Shown here one piece after another: positions 44,392 through 53,940 of a stretch of 64,000 nt of DNA. The position numbers were made by a program, and so were the translations under genes. Source of the stretch: Leptotrichia hofstadii (lineage in GTDB: Bacteria > Fusobacteriota > Fusobacteriia > Fusobacteriales > Leptotrichiaceae); the NCBI RefSeq assembly GCF_007990525.1, contig NZ_AP019823.1:620001-684000 (forward strand), written 5' to 3'. The notes under the pieces were generated by a model that saw nothing but the letters and a program-made list of their open reading frames with translations, had not been told where the DNA came from and ran no database searches. Numbering within the stretch: the first letter of the stretch is position 1; each line of letters starts with the position of its first letter.

Positions 44392-47262
44392 ATGAAAATT
44401 ACTTATAAAGGGATTGGCTCTGATTTAAAGAATATATTGTTTGAAGAGTTTGAAAAGAATGAAAATACGCTTTTTGTATTTGAAAATTCGGCTTCGTTTT
44501 TTGAGATAAAAAGGGAATTTTTACAGAATGAGGAAATACAGCAGGAATTAGGGATTTTTCAGAATTTCAAGATGATGAATAGTTATGATTTTTATGAGAA
44601 TGTCTTTGTTACTGATAAAATTGTGGTAAAAGAAGAGAAACAGGTTGTGCTCTTTTACAATGCTTTGACTGAGAAGCTGAAAAGGGATATGAAGGTTAAT
44701 AATTATTATGATATTATTGATGTTGCCTATAATTACTACAATTTATTTGCAGAATTGCAGGAATATAAGATTGATCTGGAAAAAATTGAGCTGGAGAAAT
44801 GGCAAGCTGAAACTTTTGGAACTTTGGTTGAGATTGATAATGAGATGAAAAAAGTTGTGCAGCGGAAAGGGCTTATTTTGCCGTATATGCTTAGAAATGT
44901 GGAAAATATTTCGGACAATTTTTTGAAGAAGTTTTCTAAAATTTGCTTTGTGAATAAAGTTAAAATTACTCCATTTGAAAAGGAGTTAATTGGAGAAATT
45001 GAAAATAGAGGGATTGCTGTAGAAAATATTTTGCAGCTTTCGGAAAATGATTTTAATGAGGAAAAGTTGAAAATAAAGGATGGTTTTTCATTGCCCGCAA
45101 GAGAGATTTTTGAGTCAAAAAATATAAATGTGGAAATTCATGAATTTAGCAGTAAATTTGGAGAATTATTAGGATTAGTGAAAAAATTAGAACAAGTTGA
45201 GAAGGATAGCAAAAAGGCAAGTAAGAAAAATGAAGATGCGAGAGAAAATTATAGAATTTTTGAGGCTGAGGAAAATTCTGAAGAGGTAAAAAGTGATTAT
45301 CAGCTTTTAAAACAGAAAAAAATTTCTTCAAATTTAGAAATAACTATGAAAGATACGAAAATATACAAAATACTGAATTTAATTTACAATTTGCTAGACA
45401 ATCTGAGAGAAATTGACAGAAAAGACAAGGAAAAACTGTTTCTGTTTAGAACGAAAGATTTTTATGACGCATACAAATCTAATGATTTACTTAATATTTT
45501 TAATTTGAAAGAAAGCTATCAGATTTTTCAAGATTTGGTTTCAAAAGATTATAAATACATTTCACGAGAGGAATTGGAACGAATTAATCAAGAAGATTTG
45601 AAAAAATTGGAAAAAGAAACTCAAAAAGCGAAATTTAAAGAAATTTATAATCAAAGAATGACTGCTATCAGTAAAATTATTGAATTTGTCAAAGAGCTGG
45701 AAAAGATTTATGAATACACGACATTGGCGGAATATAGCGATTATTTGGAAAAAATCTATCTAAATAATGAAAGGAAAGTAAAAGAAGATAAAAATGTGAA
45801 AGATAAATACTTTGAGGCTTTATCCGAAATGCTCGTGTTAGAAGATTTTAGCTTTGATAATTTGTGGGATAAATTTTTTAGTCAAAATATTTCAGCTAAT
45901 TTATTAAAATTATTTTTGAAATATTTGGATAAAAAATCGATTGGACTGAATTTGGAGGACAGTGCAGAAGAAGATTTGGAAAACAGATTTGCAATAAACT
46001 CATTTGAAAATATTTCAGAAACAACGAAGGAAAATATAATTATTTTAAATTTACAGGATTCATTTCCAAAAATAAAAATGAATAATTTTTTATTCTCAAA
46101 AATTCAACGTGCAAAAATGGGACTTCCAACAAGTGATGACAAGAAACTGATTGGAATGTTTAAAATTTACCAAAACATACTTAGTGCAAAAAATGTATAT
46201 TTAGCCTATATTAAAGACTTGGAAAACAATATTGATTCAGCAAGTGTTATCGAGGAATTGAAACTGAAGTATGGAATTGGAGTTATAAAAGGTGAAATAA
46301 GCGAGGCTGAAGAGCTTTATTTTGTAAAAAAATATTTTTTAAAAGATAGAAAAGAAAAATGGGAAAAAAGGGAAATTGGAGATTTTATTCCGTCAAAACT
46401 GGAAAAAGATCTTAATAAAATAAAAAATGAAAAATTGAAATTGGGGTATTATTCATTTCAAGAAATGAGAGATTGTGAGTACGGATATTATCTGAAAAAA
46501 TCGATTGGAGAGCAAGAAGTTGAAGAGATTGAAGATGAAATAAATGTTAAAATATTTGGAACAATAATTCACTCTTTTTATGAAAATGTCGTTATGAAAA
46601 ACAAAGCAGACTTCGAGAATAAAACTTTCAAAATTGATAGAAACCAGCTGGCAGAAATTTTGGAAAAAGTGCTTAATTCATTTGATTATAAAGTTCCTAA
46701 AGAATATTTGGAGTTTTATAAAAAAGTGTCGTTTGAGGAAATTTTAAAATCTGCAGAAAAATATTTTGAGGAATTAATTAAGAAACTGGAAACAGAAAAC
46801 GATATTGAAATTTACTTTGAGGAAAGAATAAAATTATCTTCAGAAAAAGAACTGTTTGAAAATGTATCTATTAATGGAGTTACAGATTTGCATATAAAAA
46901 CGAGTAATAAAAATTACTTATTTGATTATAAGTCAGGGAAATTGAGAGATGGACAAAAGGGCTATAAAACTGATAAAGTTTATAAAGCAATGGAACAGCT
47001 GGATTACTATTCATTAATGCTGGAAAATGACAATAATGAAAATATTGAAAAAATTATTGTAGATACTTGGGAAGGTAAGTTAGTGCCAGACGAGAGAACG
47101 CATGATAAAATACTAACTTCAAAAGATGTTGAAGAAGTGATTTATAAATATCGAAATGAAGAGTTTTATGATTTAGGTAATATCAAAAACCAAAAAAATT
47201 ATCTTTACAAAGAATACATAAATATTTGTAGAGGGGAGGATGAATTAAGCGATGCTGAATAA
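44392..47262 (+). CDS. addB: AddB-like PD-(D/E)XK nuclease subunit (956 aa)
   Basis: Partner of the AddA-type helicase in double-strand-break resection. The C-terminal nuclease domain shows YSFQEMRDCEYGYYLKK, GTIIHSFYENV, NGVTDLHIK, YLFDYKSGKLRDG and QLDYYSLML, the PD-(D/E)XK (RecB-type) core. The N-terminal ~650 residues resemble a degenerate helicase fold. No Walker A is present at the start (KITYKGIGSDLKN), whereas B. subtilis AddB keeps a GSGKT-type loop. Only isolated cysteines (RDCEYG, NICRG) are visible at the C terminus, so the four-Cys Fe-S staple of classical AddB seems absent. ATG follows GAGGAGGG. It overlaps addA by 11 nt. Shorter than B. subtilis AddB (about 1170). Confidence 0.78.
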   Translation: MKITYKGIGSDLKNILFEEFEKNENTLFVFENSASFFEIKREFLQNEEIQQELGIFQNFKMMNSYDFYENVFVTDKIVVKEEKQVVLFYNALTEKLKRDMKVNNYYDIIDVAYNYYNLFAELQEYKIDLEKIELEKWQAETFGTLVEIDNEMKKVVQRKGLILPYMLRNVENISDNFLKKFSKICFVNKVKITPFEKELIGEIENRGIAVENILQLSENDFNEEKLKIKDGFSLPAREIFESKNINVEIHEFSSKFGELLGLVKKLEQVEKDSKKASKKNEDARENYRIFEAEENSEEVKSDYQLLKQKKISSNLEITMKDTKIYKILNLIYNLLDNLREIDRKDKEKLFLFRTKDFYDAYKSNDLLNIFNLKESYQIFQDLVSKDYKYISREELERINQEDLKKLEKETQKAKFKEIYNQRMTAISKIIEFVKELEKIYEYTTLAEYSDYLEKIYLNNERKVKEDKNVKDKYFEALSEMLVLEDFSFDNLWDKFFSQNISANLLKLFLKYLDKKSIGLNLEDSAEEDLENRFAINSFENISETTKENIIILNLQDSFPKIKMNNFLFSKIQRAKMGLPTSDDKKLIGMFKIYQNILSAKNVYLAYIKDLENNIDSASVIEELKLKYGIGVIKGEISEAEELYFVKKYFLKDRKEKWEKREIGDFIPSKLEKDLNKIKNEKLKLGYYSFQEMRDCEYGYYLKKSIGEQEVEEIEDEINVKIFGTIIHSFYENVVMKNKADFENKTFKIDRNQLAEILEKVLNSFDYKVPKEYLEFYKKVSFEEILKSAEKYFEELIKKLETENDIEIYFEERIKLSSEKELFENVSINGVTDLHIKTSNKNYLFDYKSGKLRDGQKGYKTDKVYKAMEQLDYYSLMLENDNNENIEKIIVDTWEGKLVPDERTHDKILTSKDVEEVIYKYRNEEFYDLGNIKNQKNYLYKEYINICRGEDELSDAE

Positions 47263-50200
47263 TATAATTTTGAAAGCTAGTGCAGGAACTGGAAAAACAT
47301 ACAGACTATCGCTAGAGTTTATAGCTAATCTGGTACGAGGTGTTAATTACAAAAACATAGTTGTAATGACTTTTACAAAAAAAGCTACAGCTGAAATCAA
47401 AGAGAGAATTTTTGATTTTTTATATCAAATCGCTTTTGATAAAGGAAATGGAGCAGAATTAGAAAAAAATTTAAAAGAAATCTATAAATTTGATAATTTG
47501 AATAAAAAAGAATTACAAAATATTTATTTTGAAATGATAAAAAATAAAGAGGACATTCGGATTTCTACCATTGACCGTTTTACTAACCAAATCTTTAAAA
47601 ATGCAATAGCACCGTATTTTAATATTTACAATTATGAGATTTTTGAGAAGGAAACAGATGAATTTTATTCAAAAGTTTTGATAAAAATAATTGAAAATGA
47701 AGAAATTTTTCAAAAATTCAAATTTATTTTTGATGAAAAAAAAGAGAAAAAAAATATCGCAGTCTATATAAAAATTATTGAAGAAATATTGGAAATGCAT
47801 CCAAAATTTGTTTTGGCAAGAGATTTTAAGATGCCAGAGAATAAGAAAATATCATATAGATTTATAGATGAATTAGATGGGATATTTAAAAAAATTGAAG
47901 AAATTTCCGATAAAAAGGGTAAAGATGTAGAAGAAGTTTTAACAGAGCCATTTCATAGTCTTTACAAGAAATATAGTATTTTAATAAAAGATGAAAGTAA
48001 AAATGAAAATCAGAAAATAAAAGCGAAATTGGAATTAGTTGCTCTAAAAGTAGATTTATTTTTTGAAAAGAAAATTTGGAATGGAAATTATACTAAAGGA
48101 GCGAAAAATCAAGATGATAGAGAAGAATTGGAGGAAAGTTCTGAAAATTTAAAAGAAAAATTGTCTGAATATATTTTTGTAAGCAAAGTACTGCCATTAG
48201 ACAAAAAATTAAAAACTATCGCTCAAATCATATTTAATATCGCTCAAAAAATCAAAATTTCTTCAAAAAGATTTACTTACAATGATATTTTGGTGTACAC
48301 GTATGAATTTATTTTCAATAAAGAACTAAAATTTGTGGAAAATGATAAAGTTACAGAAGAATTTCTTGAATTAATCGGCGGGAAAATAGACACAATCATG
48401 ATTGATGAATTTCAAGATACGAGCATTTTGCAGTGGAAAATTTTGAAATTAATGATGAATACTTCGGAAAATATTATTTGCGTTGGTGATGAAAAACAGA
48501 GCATTTATAATTGGCGTGGTGGAGAAAAGGAATTATTTGAAAAATTAGAAACAATGATTCAAGGAAATGTTCAAACTCTGGATAAATCGTATAGAAGTTA
48601 CAAGCAAATTATCGAGAATGTTAATAAAATATTTAATGGCTATGATTCTAATTGGAATTATACAGATTCTGGCTATAGGGAAGATGAAGAGTATCAAAGA
48701 GGATATTTTGGATATTTTATTCAAGATACAAAGGAAGACAAAGAAAAAATTTATACAAAAATTATTGACATGATAAAAGATGGTCAAATAAAAAATCTGG
48801 GAAAGAGTGCAATTATCTGTCGTAAAAATATTCATTTAAAAGAAATTGCGACAGCGTTGAATGAGGCAAAAATTCCGTATACACTTGAAAGCAAGGCAAC
48901 TATTTTGGAGTACAAGCCTATTGTTCCAATGTATCAGCTAATTAAATTTTTTGCATTTGATAATTTTAAATATTTGTTAGAATTTGTGAGAAGTGACTTG
49001 ATTGGTGGATTAAATAGCCATGTAAAATATCTGCTAGAAAATAAAAATGAGATTATGAAGTATATTGCCGGTAATTCTAAAATAAATAGCTTTGAAGAGT
49101 TTATTAATATTCAAAAAGATGATGAGATAAAAGAAAAACTTTTAGAATATAAAAAAATTAATACTTTAGAAAGAAATGGACTAATTTTTGAGGAAATTAT
49201 CAATAAAATTAAGGATTTGAAAGTCTTGTCAATAAACTTGAATGATAAATATCAAAAAGAAAATTTTTCAAGAAAACTTGTTGAGAAATTTGAAATAACA
49301 AAATTTTATTCAACAAACAGTGATTTGAAAAACATTTTTATATTTTTTAACATTTTGAAAAAATACAGTAATTTATATGAATTTATAACATTTGCCGAAG
49401 AAGAAAAGGAAAATTTGAAACAGGTTAGCAGCAAGGATATAAATGCGATAAATTTACTGACGATTCATGCTTCAAAAGGATTAGAATTTGATACGGTATT
49501 TTATTATAAAAGAGAAACAAATAAGGGGCGTACAGATAAAGATAATTTTAAAAGCTATTTAGATTTTGATGAAAAATTTAATATTGTAAAAAAATTTATT
49601 GTGCTGTTTACAGATTATAATAAAAAAATGTTTGAGAATGAATTGAGTGAAATGAGAGATAATAATTCTCAAAAAGAAATGATGGAAGAAATTAACAATG
49701 ATTATGTTGCATTGACTCGTGCTAAAAAAAATCTGATATTATTGTTTGACGCTGAAATAACAAAAGACAAACGATATGCTGATTCTTTAGTGAAAAGAGT
49801 GATAGATGCTTATGAAGATGAAAACAGATATGAAATAGGTGAAATTGTAGAATCGGAAATTCCTGAAGAAACAACAGATACTTCAGATGTAAAAGTGAGC
49901 AATAATTTATTTGAAACGTATTTTGATGATGATAAATTTGTTGTAAAAAAATCTTCAAATACATTGGAAAATGAGTTTAAACGTAAAAAAGGGCTTGCAA
50001 TGCATTACTATTTTGAACATATTTCAAATAATCTGGAAAATGATAAATTAATTGCAAAATCTGCACTTTTGAGCCGATATGGAAATATGCTTGGGAAAAA
50101 GATTGTAGAAGAATTAATTGTTAGAATGGAAAAATTTATTGAAAAAAATAGAGATATTTATGATGAGAAATACAAAGTTTACACGGAATTTGAAATTTAT

Positions 50201-50401
50201 GATTCCGAAGGGAAAAAACGTATCATTGATAGAATTAATATTGATGAGGAAAATAAGAAAATCTATATTTATGATTATAAGACTGGATTTGAGCCTGAAA
50301 CGAATGAGAAGTATCAGGAACAGATTAATGAATATAGGGATATTTTAAGCAAAAAAGTTTCGGCAGATTATGAAATTGATGCTCAATTGTTAGAAGTTTA
50401 A
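47252..50401 (+). CDS. addA: AddA-type UvrD-family helicase-nuclease (1049 aa)
   Basis: ATP-dependent 3'-5' DNA helicase with a C-terminal nuclease. It unwinds and degrades broken DNA ends to load recombinase. SF1 motifs: Walker A KASAGTGKT (8-16), motif Ia VVMTFTKKATAEIKER, Walker B MIDEFQDTS, motif III CVGDEKQSIYNWRGG, motif IV SYRS, motif V LLTIHASKGLEFDTV, and motif VI NDYVALTRAKKNL. The nuclease domain has GLAMHYYFEH, IIDRINID, IYIYDYKTG and YQEQINEYRDIL. It overlaps addB by 11 nt, so the two are coupled. The order B then A matches addBA operons. No RecC or RecD homologue is present. Confidence 0.88.
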   Translation: MLNNIILKASAGTGKTYRLSLEFIANLVRGVNYKNIVVMTFTKKATAEIKERIFDFLYQIAFDKGNGAELEKNLKEIYKFDNLNKKELQNIYFEMIKNKEDIRISTIDRFTNQIFKNAIAPYFNIYNYEIFEKETDEFYSKVLIKIIENEEIFQKFKFIFDEKKEKKNIAVYIKIIEEILEMHPKFVLARDFKMPENKKISYRFIDELDGIFKKIEEISDKKGKDVEEVLTEPFHSLYKKYSILIKDESKNENQKIKAKLELVALKVDLFFEKKIWNGNYTKGAKNQDDREELEESSENLKEKLSEYIFVSKVLPLDKKLKTIAQIIFNIAQKIKISSKRFTYNDILVYTYEFIFNKELKFVENDKVTEEFLELIGGKIDTIMIDEFQDTSILQWKILKLMMNTSENIICVGDEKQSIYNWRGGEKELFEKLETMIQGNVQTLDKSYRSYKQIIENVNKIFNGYDSNWNYTDSGYREDEEYQRGYFGYFIQDTKEDKEKIYTKIIDMIKDGQIKNLGKSAIICRKNIHLKEIATALNEAKIPYTLESKATILEYKPIVPMYQLIKFFAFDNFKYLLEFVRSDLIGGLNSHVKYLLENKNEIMKYIAGNSKINSFEEFINIQKDDEIKEKLLEYKKINTLERNGLIFEEIINKIKDLKVLSINLNDKYQKENFSRKLVEKFEITKFYSTNSDLKNIFIFFNILKKYSNLYEFITFAEEEKENLKQVSSKDINAINLLTIHASKGLEFDTVFYYKRETNKGRTDKDNFKSYLDFDEKFNIVKKFIVLFTDYNKKMFENELSEMRDNNSQKEMMEEINNDYVALTRAKKNLILLFDAEITKDKRYADSLVKRVIDAYEDENRYEIGEIVESEIPEETTDTSDVKVSNNLFETYFDDDKFVVKKSSNTLENEFKRKKGLAMHYYFEHISNNLENDKLIAKSALLSRYGNMLGKKIVEELIVRMEKFIEKNRDIYDEKYKVYTEFEIYDSEGKKRIIDRINIDEENKKIYIYDYKTGFEPETNEKYQEQINEYRDILSKKVSADYEIDAQLLEV

Positions 50402-50431
50402 AGTGATTTTTGAAAAAAACGGATTTTTCTA

Positions 50432-50460
50432 TTTCAAAAATAAGATTAATAGGTTATAAT
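50432..50460 (+). promoter_or_regulatory. Promoter of ppaC
   Basis: A perfect TATAAT at 50455-50460 with a weaker -35, TTTCAA (50432-50437), 17-nt spacer. Confidence 0.55.
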
Positions 50461-50494
50461 AATGTGAAATGATTAAAATTTAGGAGGAAAAAAT

Positions 50495-51415
50495 ATGTCA
50501 ATATTAGTTTTTGGACACAAAAATCCAGATACAGATACAATTTGTTCGGCAATTGCTTATGCGGAACTGAAAAATAAATTAGGAAAAGAAGTTAAGGCTG
50601 TAAGACTTGGAGAAATTAATGAAGAAACCAAGTATGCTTTGAACTATTTTAAAGTTGAAAAACCTGAATTAGTGGAAAATGTGGCTGGAAAAGAAATAAT
50701 ACTGGTGGATCATAATGAGAGAACTCAAACTGCTGAAGGATTTGAAGAAGCAAAAGTTCTGGAACTAATTGATCATCACAGAATTTCAAACTTTAATGTG
50801 GATGAGCCTTTATATGCAAGATTAGAGCCTGTTGGATGTACTGCGACAATTATTTTAAAATTATTTAAGGAAAATAATCTTGTCCCAAGCAAGGAAACTG
50901 CTGGACTTATGTTAAGTGCAATTATTTCAGATACATTATTGTTCAAATCTCCAACTTGTACAGAATGTGATGTGAAGGCTGGTAAGGAACTGGCTGAAAT
51001 CGCTGGAGTAAATGCGGATGAGTATGGACTTGAAATGTTAAAGGCTGGAACTGCGCTTGGAGATAAATCTGAAGCAGAACTGTTAAATATGGATATGAAA
51101 ATCTTTGAAATTGATGGTTCAAAAATCGGTGTTGCACAAGTTAATACTGTAAATGAAACAGAAGTTTTGGAAAGAAAAGAAAAATTACTTGCTGAAATTA
51201 ATAATATTATTACAAAAGAAGGACTAAAATTCTTTATGTTTGCAATCACAAATATTTTATCAAATGATTCTGTGGCTCTAGTTTCAGGAGATGGAAATGA
51301 TATTATCGAAAAAGCGTTTGGAGAAAAAGTTGACAGCAACTTGGTAACTTTGAAAGGTGTTGTTTCAAGAAAGAAACAAATTATTCCGCCATTGACAAAA
51401 GTAATTCAAGGGTAA
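50495..51415 (+). CDS. ppaC: Manganese-dependent inorganic pyrophosphatase, family II (306 aa)
   Basis: Hydrolyses pyrophosphate, driving biosynthetic reactions forward. DHH-family metal ligands are present: GHKNPDTDTICSA (His8, Asp12, Asp14), VDHNERTQ, and the DHH motif in LIDHHRISNF. The C-terminal DHHA2 domain ends in SRKKQIIPPLTKV, the conserved substrate-binding SRKKQ. Length is typical of the CBS-less form. ATG follows AGGAGG. Confidence 0.96.
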   Translation: MSILVFGHKNPDTDTICSAIAYAELKNKLGKEVKAVRLGEINEETKYALNYFKVEKPELVENVAGKEIILVDHNERTQTAEGFEEAKVLELIDHHRISNFNVDEPLYARLEPVGCTATIILKLFKENNLVPSKETAGLMLSAIISDTLLFKSPTCTECDVKAGKELAEIAGVNADEYGLEMLKAGTALGDKSEAELLNMDMKIFEIDGSKIGVAQVNTVNETEVLERKEKLLAEINNIITKEGLKFFMFAITNILSNDSVALVSGDGNDIIEKAFGEKVDSNLVTLKGVVSRKKQIIPPLTKVIQG

Positions 51416-51447
51416 ATTTATAAAAATAAAAAATAAGGATTTGAAAA

Positions 51448-51807
51448 ATGGCAATAGTAAAATTTAAGAAAAGAGAAGAATTGAAAATATTATTTGCAAT
51501 AAAACTGCCTCCAATAATTTCTGAACTTTATAAGGAAGTTAGAAGTAAAAAGACAGCGAATGAAATAATAAGAAATTCTCTTAACATGAAAAAAAATCGT
51601 GTAATTAACACGCTAGAGCTTGTGGATGGCTTTGGAAACCAATTTTCTGTACTTGTTATTTATGATAATATTATGGAAGAAAAGGAGCTTTTAAAATACA
51701 ATATGGAAATAGAAGATATTGATTTTAGAATTCTGGAATTTGATTTTAATGGCAAAATGGAAATTGAAGAAATGATAGGGCATGTGAAGAGGCTGTACAG
51801 CAACTAG
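51448..51807 (+). CDS. Uncharacterised small soluble protein (119 aa)
   Basis: No family is recognised. There is no signal peptide or membrane segment. The N-terminal half is basic (KFKKREELKI, EVRSKKTANEII, MKKNRVI) and the C-terminal half acidic, with a beta-like VLVIYDNI. ATG follows AAGGA. It lies 32 nt after ppaC and is probably cotranscribed. Confidence 0.6.
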   Translation: MAIVKFKKREELKILFAIKLPPIISELYKEVRSKKTANEIIRNSLNMKKNRVINTLELVDGFGNQFSVLVIYDNIMEEKELLKYNMEIEDIDFRILEFDFNGKMEIEEMIGHVKRLYSN

Positions 51808-51862
51808 CTGTTTTTTATGGGAAAATGTGCAGTAACTATGCTTAAAATAGCGAGGAAAGTTT

Positions 51863-52507
51863 ATGAAGAAGAAAATAACGATATTGGCTGGCATACTGAT
51901 GATTTTAATAGTAGGAATTGCAGGTGCAAAGGAAAAGAAGGTAAACAAGTCGAGAGAAAATAAAAAATTTGAAAAAGCTATGAGAAGTTTTGAAATGGAA
52001 GCGGTTATTATGACAACGAAGGGGAATATCTCCTTTTACTTGTATCCTGAAGCCGCTCCTAAAAATGTGGCAAATTTTGTATTTTTGGCAAAAAACAACT
52101 TTTATAACGGACTGACTTTTCATAGAATTATTCCGAATGGACTGATTCAGGGAGGAGATTCTGTGGGAGATGGAACTGGGACAGCTGGATATTATTTGAA
52201 GGATGAATTTTCAGACTGGCTGACATTTGCGCATGAAGGAATGCTTGCTTTTGCAAATTCCGGACCTGATACGAACAGCAGCCAGTTTTTCATAACGATG
52301 AGTCCGCTGACTAACCTTAATAAAAAGCATACAATTATTGGCGGGACAAAAACTCGTGAGGATCTAGGTGTGCTAAGAACATTGAGGCAGGATGACAAGA
52401 TACTGAATATTGATATAAAAGGTAGAAAGATTGACAAATTTTTAGATTATTTCCCTGAGGAAGTCAGCGAATGGGAAAGCAAGCTTGTAAAACCTGCAAA
52501 ACGCTAA
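51863..52507 (+). CDS. Exported cyclophilin-type peptidyl-prolyl cis-trans isomerase (214 aa)
   Basis: Catalyses proline isomerisation during folding of exported proteins. The signal peptide or anchor MKKKITILAGILMILIVGIAGA is followed by a basic linker. Cyclophilin core from about residue 50: TTKGNISFYLYPEAAPKNVANFVFLAK, FHRIIPNGLIQGGD (active-site Arg in FHRI), LAFANSGPDTNSSQFFIT and LNKKHTIIGG. The usual catalytic Phe/Gln (SSQFFIT) are kept. ATG follows GCGAGGAAAG. A terminator follows 7 nt after the stop. Confidence 0.92.
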   Translation: MKKKITILAGILMILIVGIAGAKEKKVNKSRENKKFEKAMRSFEMEAVIMTTKGNISFYLYPEAAPKNVANFVFLAKNNFYNGLTFHRIIPNGLIQGGDSVGDGTGTAGYYLKDEFSDWLTFAHEGMLAFANSGPDTNSSQFFITMSPLTNLNKKHTIIGGTKTREDLGVLRTLRQDDKILNIDIKGRKIDKFLDYFPEEVSEWESKLVKPAKR

Positions 52508-52513
52508 AGAATG

Positions 52514-52545
52514 AAAAGCTCCCTGCTTAAATTGGGGAGTTTTTC
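52514..52545 (+). terminator. Terminator after the cyclophilin gene
   Basis: CTCCC (52519-52523) pairs with GGGAG (52535-52539), flanked by AAAA on the left and TTTTT on the right. Confidence 0.75.
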
Positions 52546-52585
52546 TTTTGATTATGCCTGAATTTGATTCAGATTTGTGCCAATA

Positions 52586-52614
52586 TTCACAAATAAGGGT
52601 AAAAGTGATATAAT
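52586..52614 (+). promoter_or_regulatory. Promoter of the methyltransferase gene
   Basis: TTCACA (52586-52591), 17 nt, TATAAT (52609-52614), after the preceding terminator. Confidence 0.75.
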
Positions 52615-52647
52615 AATAACAAATAAATAATGATGAGGGGGAAATTA

Positions 52648-53439
52648 ATGCATAGGGAATTTGCGGAAATTTACGATGTTTTTATGAAACACGTAAACTA
52701 TGATGTATGGTATAAATTTTTAAGAATGTTTATTACAAAAAAAGGGGCAGTTCTGGATTTGGGATGCGGAACAGGGGAGTTTATATGGAGATTTCTTAGG
52801 GACGGATTTCCTGTCATAGGGGTAGATTTATCTGAAAAAATGCTGGATATTTCTGAAAAAAAACTAATTGGAAAAAACTTGGCGGACGGTAATTACAAGC
52901 TGATAAGAGATAATATCGTAAGTTATGAAAATAAGGCAATTTTTTATGAAAGTTTGGATGTGGGCAGAAATCACGGAATTAGTGGAAATTGTGATGAAAT
53001 ACAGCCAGTTGACTACATTATCTGCAATTTTGACACAATAAATTATTTGAAAAGTGAAAAAGAATTTTTGAAATTTATTGAGAAATGTGGGAAAAATTTG
53101 AAAAAAGGCGGGTATTTAATTTTTGACGCTGTGACGGAAGATATTTTTGAAGAAATATTTGAAAATGATATATTTCTGGATGAAGAGCCTGAATATACGA
53201 GTATCTGGCGGCATGAGAAAATAAGCGGGAAAAAACATATTGTAGAGATTGACCTGTTTATTCGTGAGGATAAAAACGATAATTTGTTCAGAAAATACAA
53301 TGAGGTTCAGGAAAAATTCATTTATGATCCAGAATGGATTGTGGAAACTGTCCAGAACAAAGGGTTTGAAGTATTTGATACAGCTTCTAATCCTGAATTT
53401 GGAGAAAGCAGAATATTTTTTGTATTAAAAAAATTGTAG
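52648..53439 (+). CDS. Class I SAM-dependent methyltransferase (263 aa)
   Basis: The substrate is unknown. SAM-binding motif I LDLGCGTGEFIWRFLRDG with the following acidic VIGVDLSEKMLDIS is clear. Later FDAVTEDIFEEIF and a C-terminal FVLKK strand fit the Methyltransf_25 fold. The start AEIYDVFMKHVNYDVWYKFL resembles the YqeM/'Y-D-x-x-M' group of small-molecule methyltransferases. ATG 52648 is chosen because AGGGGG lies 6 nt before it; an ATG at 52630 precedes that site. Confidence 0.82.
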   Translation: MHREFAEIYDVFMKHVNYDVWYKFLRMFITKKGAVLDLGCGTGEFIWRFLRDGFPVIGVDLSEKMLDISEKKLIGKNLADGNYKLIRDNIVSYENKAIFYESLDVGRNHGISGNCDEIQPVDYIICNFDTINYLKSEKEFLKFIEKCGKNLKKGGYLIFDAVTEDIFEEIFENDIFLDEEPEYTSIWRHEKISGKKHIVEIDLFIREDKNDNLFRKYNEVQEKFIYDPEWIVETVQNKGFEVFDTASNPEFGESRIFFVLKKL

Positions 53440-53537
53440 TTTTTAAATACTTGAACTTTTTGATATTATGCTGAAAAATTAAGAAATGTGAGGGGAATAG
53501 TTGGAATTTTACTACAAAATAAGAAGGAAGTAATTTT

Positions 53538-53900
53538 ATGGAATTTGAAAACGAAAAGAAAATTTTAGAAAACGAAACAGCTAATGAAGAAGAAAATGTC
53601 ATAACCGAAGAAGAAAAACGAAGACAAAAACTTTTTGAGATTGAAAAGAAGCTAGGCAGACACAACAATGAGAAGGAAATTAAAAACAGAAGAAACAATA
53701 AGATAATGAAATATTTTGCGCTCGCTACAAATATGGTGTATATTCTGTCCTTGCCAATTCTTCTTATGCTTGGACTTTATATGCTTCTGAAAAAATATCT
53801 GTTTAAGGCGGATCAGCCTCTCGTTCTTGTTATTTTTCTTGTAATTGGGGCAGTGTCAGGCTACTGGTCGCTCATAAAGCAGGTAAACAACATAAAATAA
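53538..53900 (+). CDS. AtpZ/AtpI-type small membrane protein (120 aa)
   Basis: A charged, helical N-terminal half (Glu/Lys/Arg-rich, about 1-55) is followed by two hydrophobic segments. The second of these has the phrase VLVIFLVIGAVSGYWSLIKQ, like the G-x-x-x-G-x-W/F-x-x-x-K end of AtpZ/AtpI proteins. In other bacteria such proteins precede the F-type ATP synthase operon and assist c-ring assembly or Mg2+/Ca2+ movement. Here no atp genes follow. ATG follows GAAGGAAG. The next gene, an AtpI-like protein, begins 40 nt later. Confidence 0.62.
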   Translation: MEFENEKKILENETANEEENVITEEEKRRQKLFEIEKKLGRHNNEKEIKNRRNNKIMKYFALATNMVYILSLPILLMLGLYMLLKKYLFKADQPLVLVIFLVIGAVSGYWSLIKQVNNIK

Positions 53901-53940
53901 TATTGGATTTAGATGTTAATTATGGAGAAAGGCAGGGAAA

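Noticed and set aside
50401-50440. Short A-rich/T-rich hairpin after addA as a terminator
   Set aside because: The stem is only A-T pairs with mismatches; too weak to call in AT-rich DNA.
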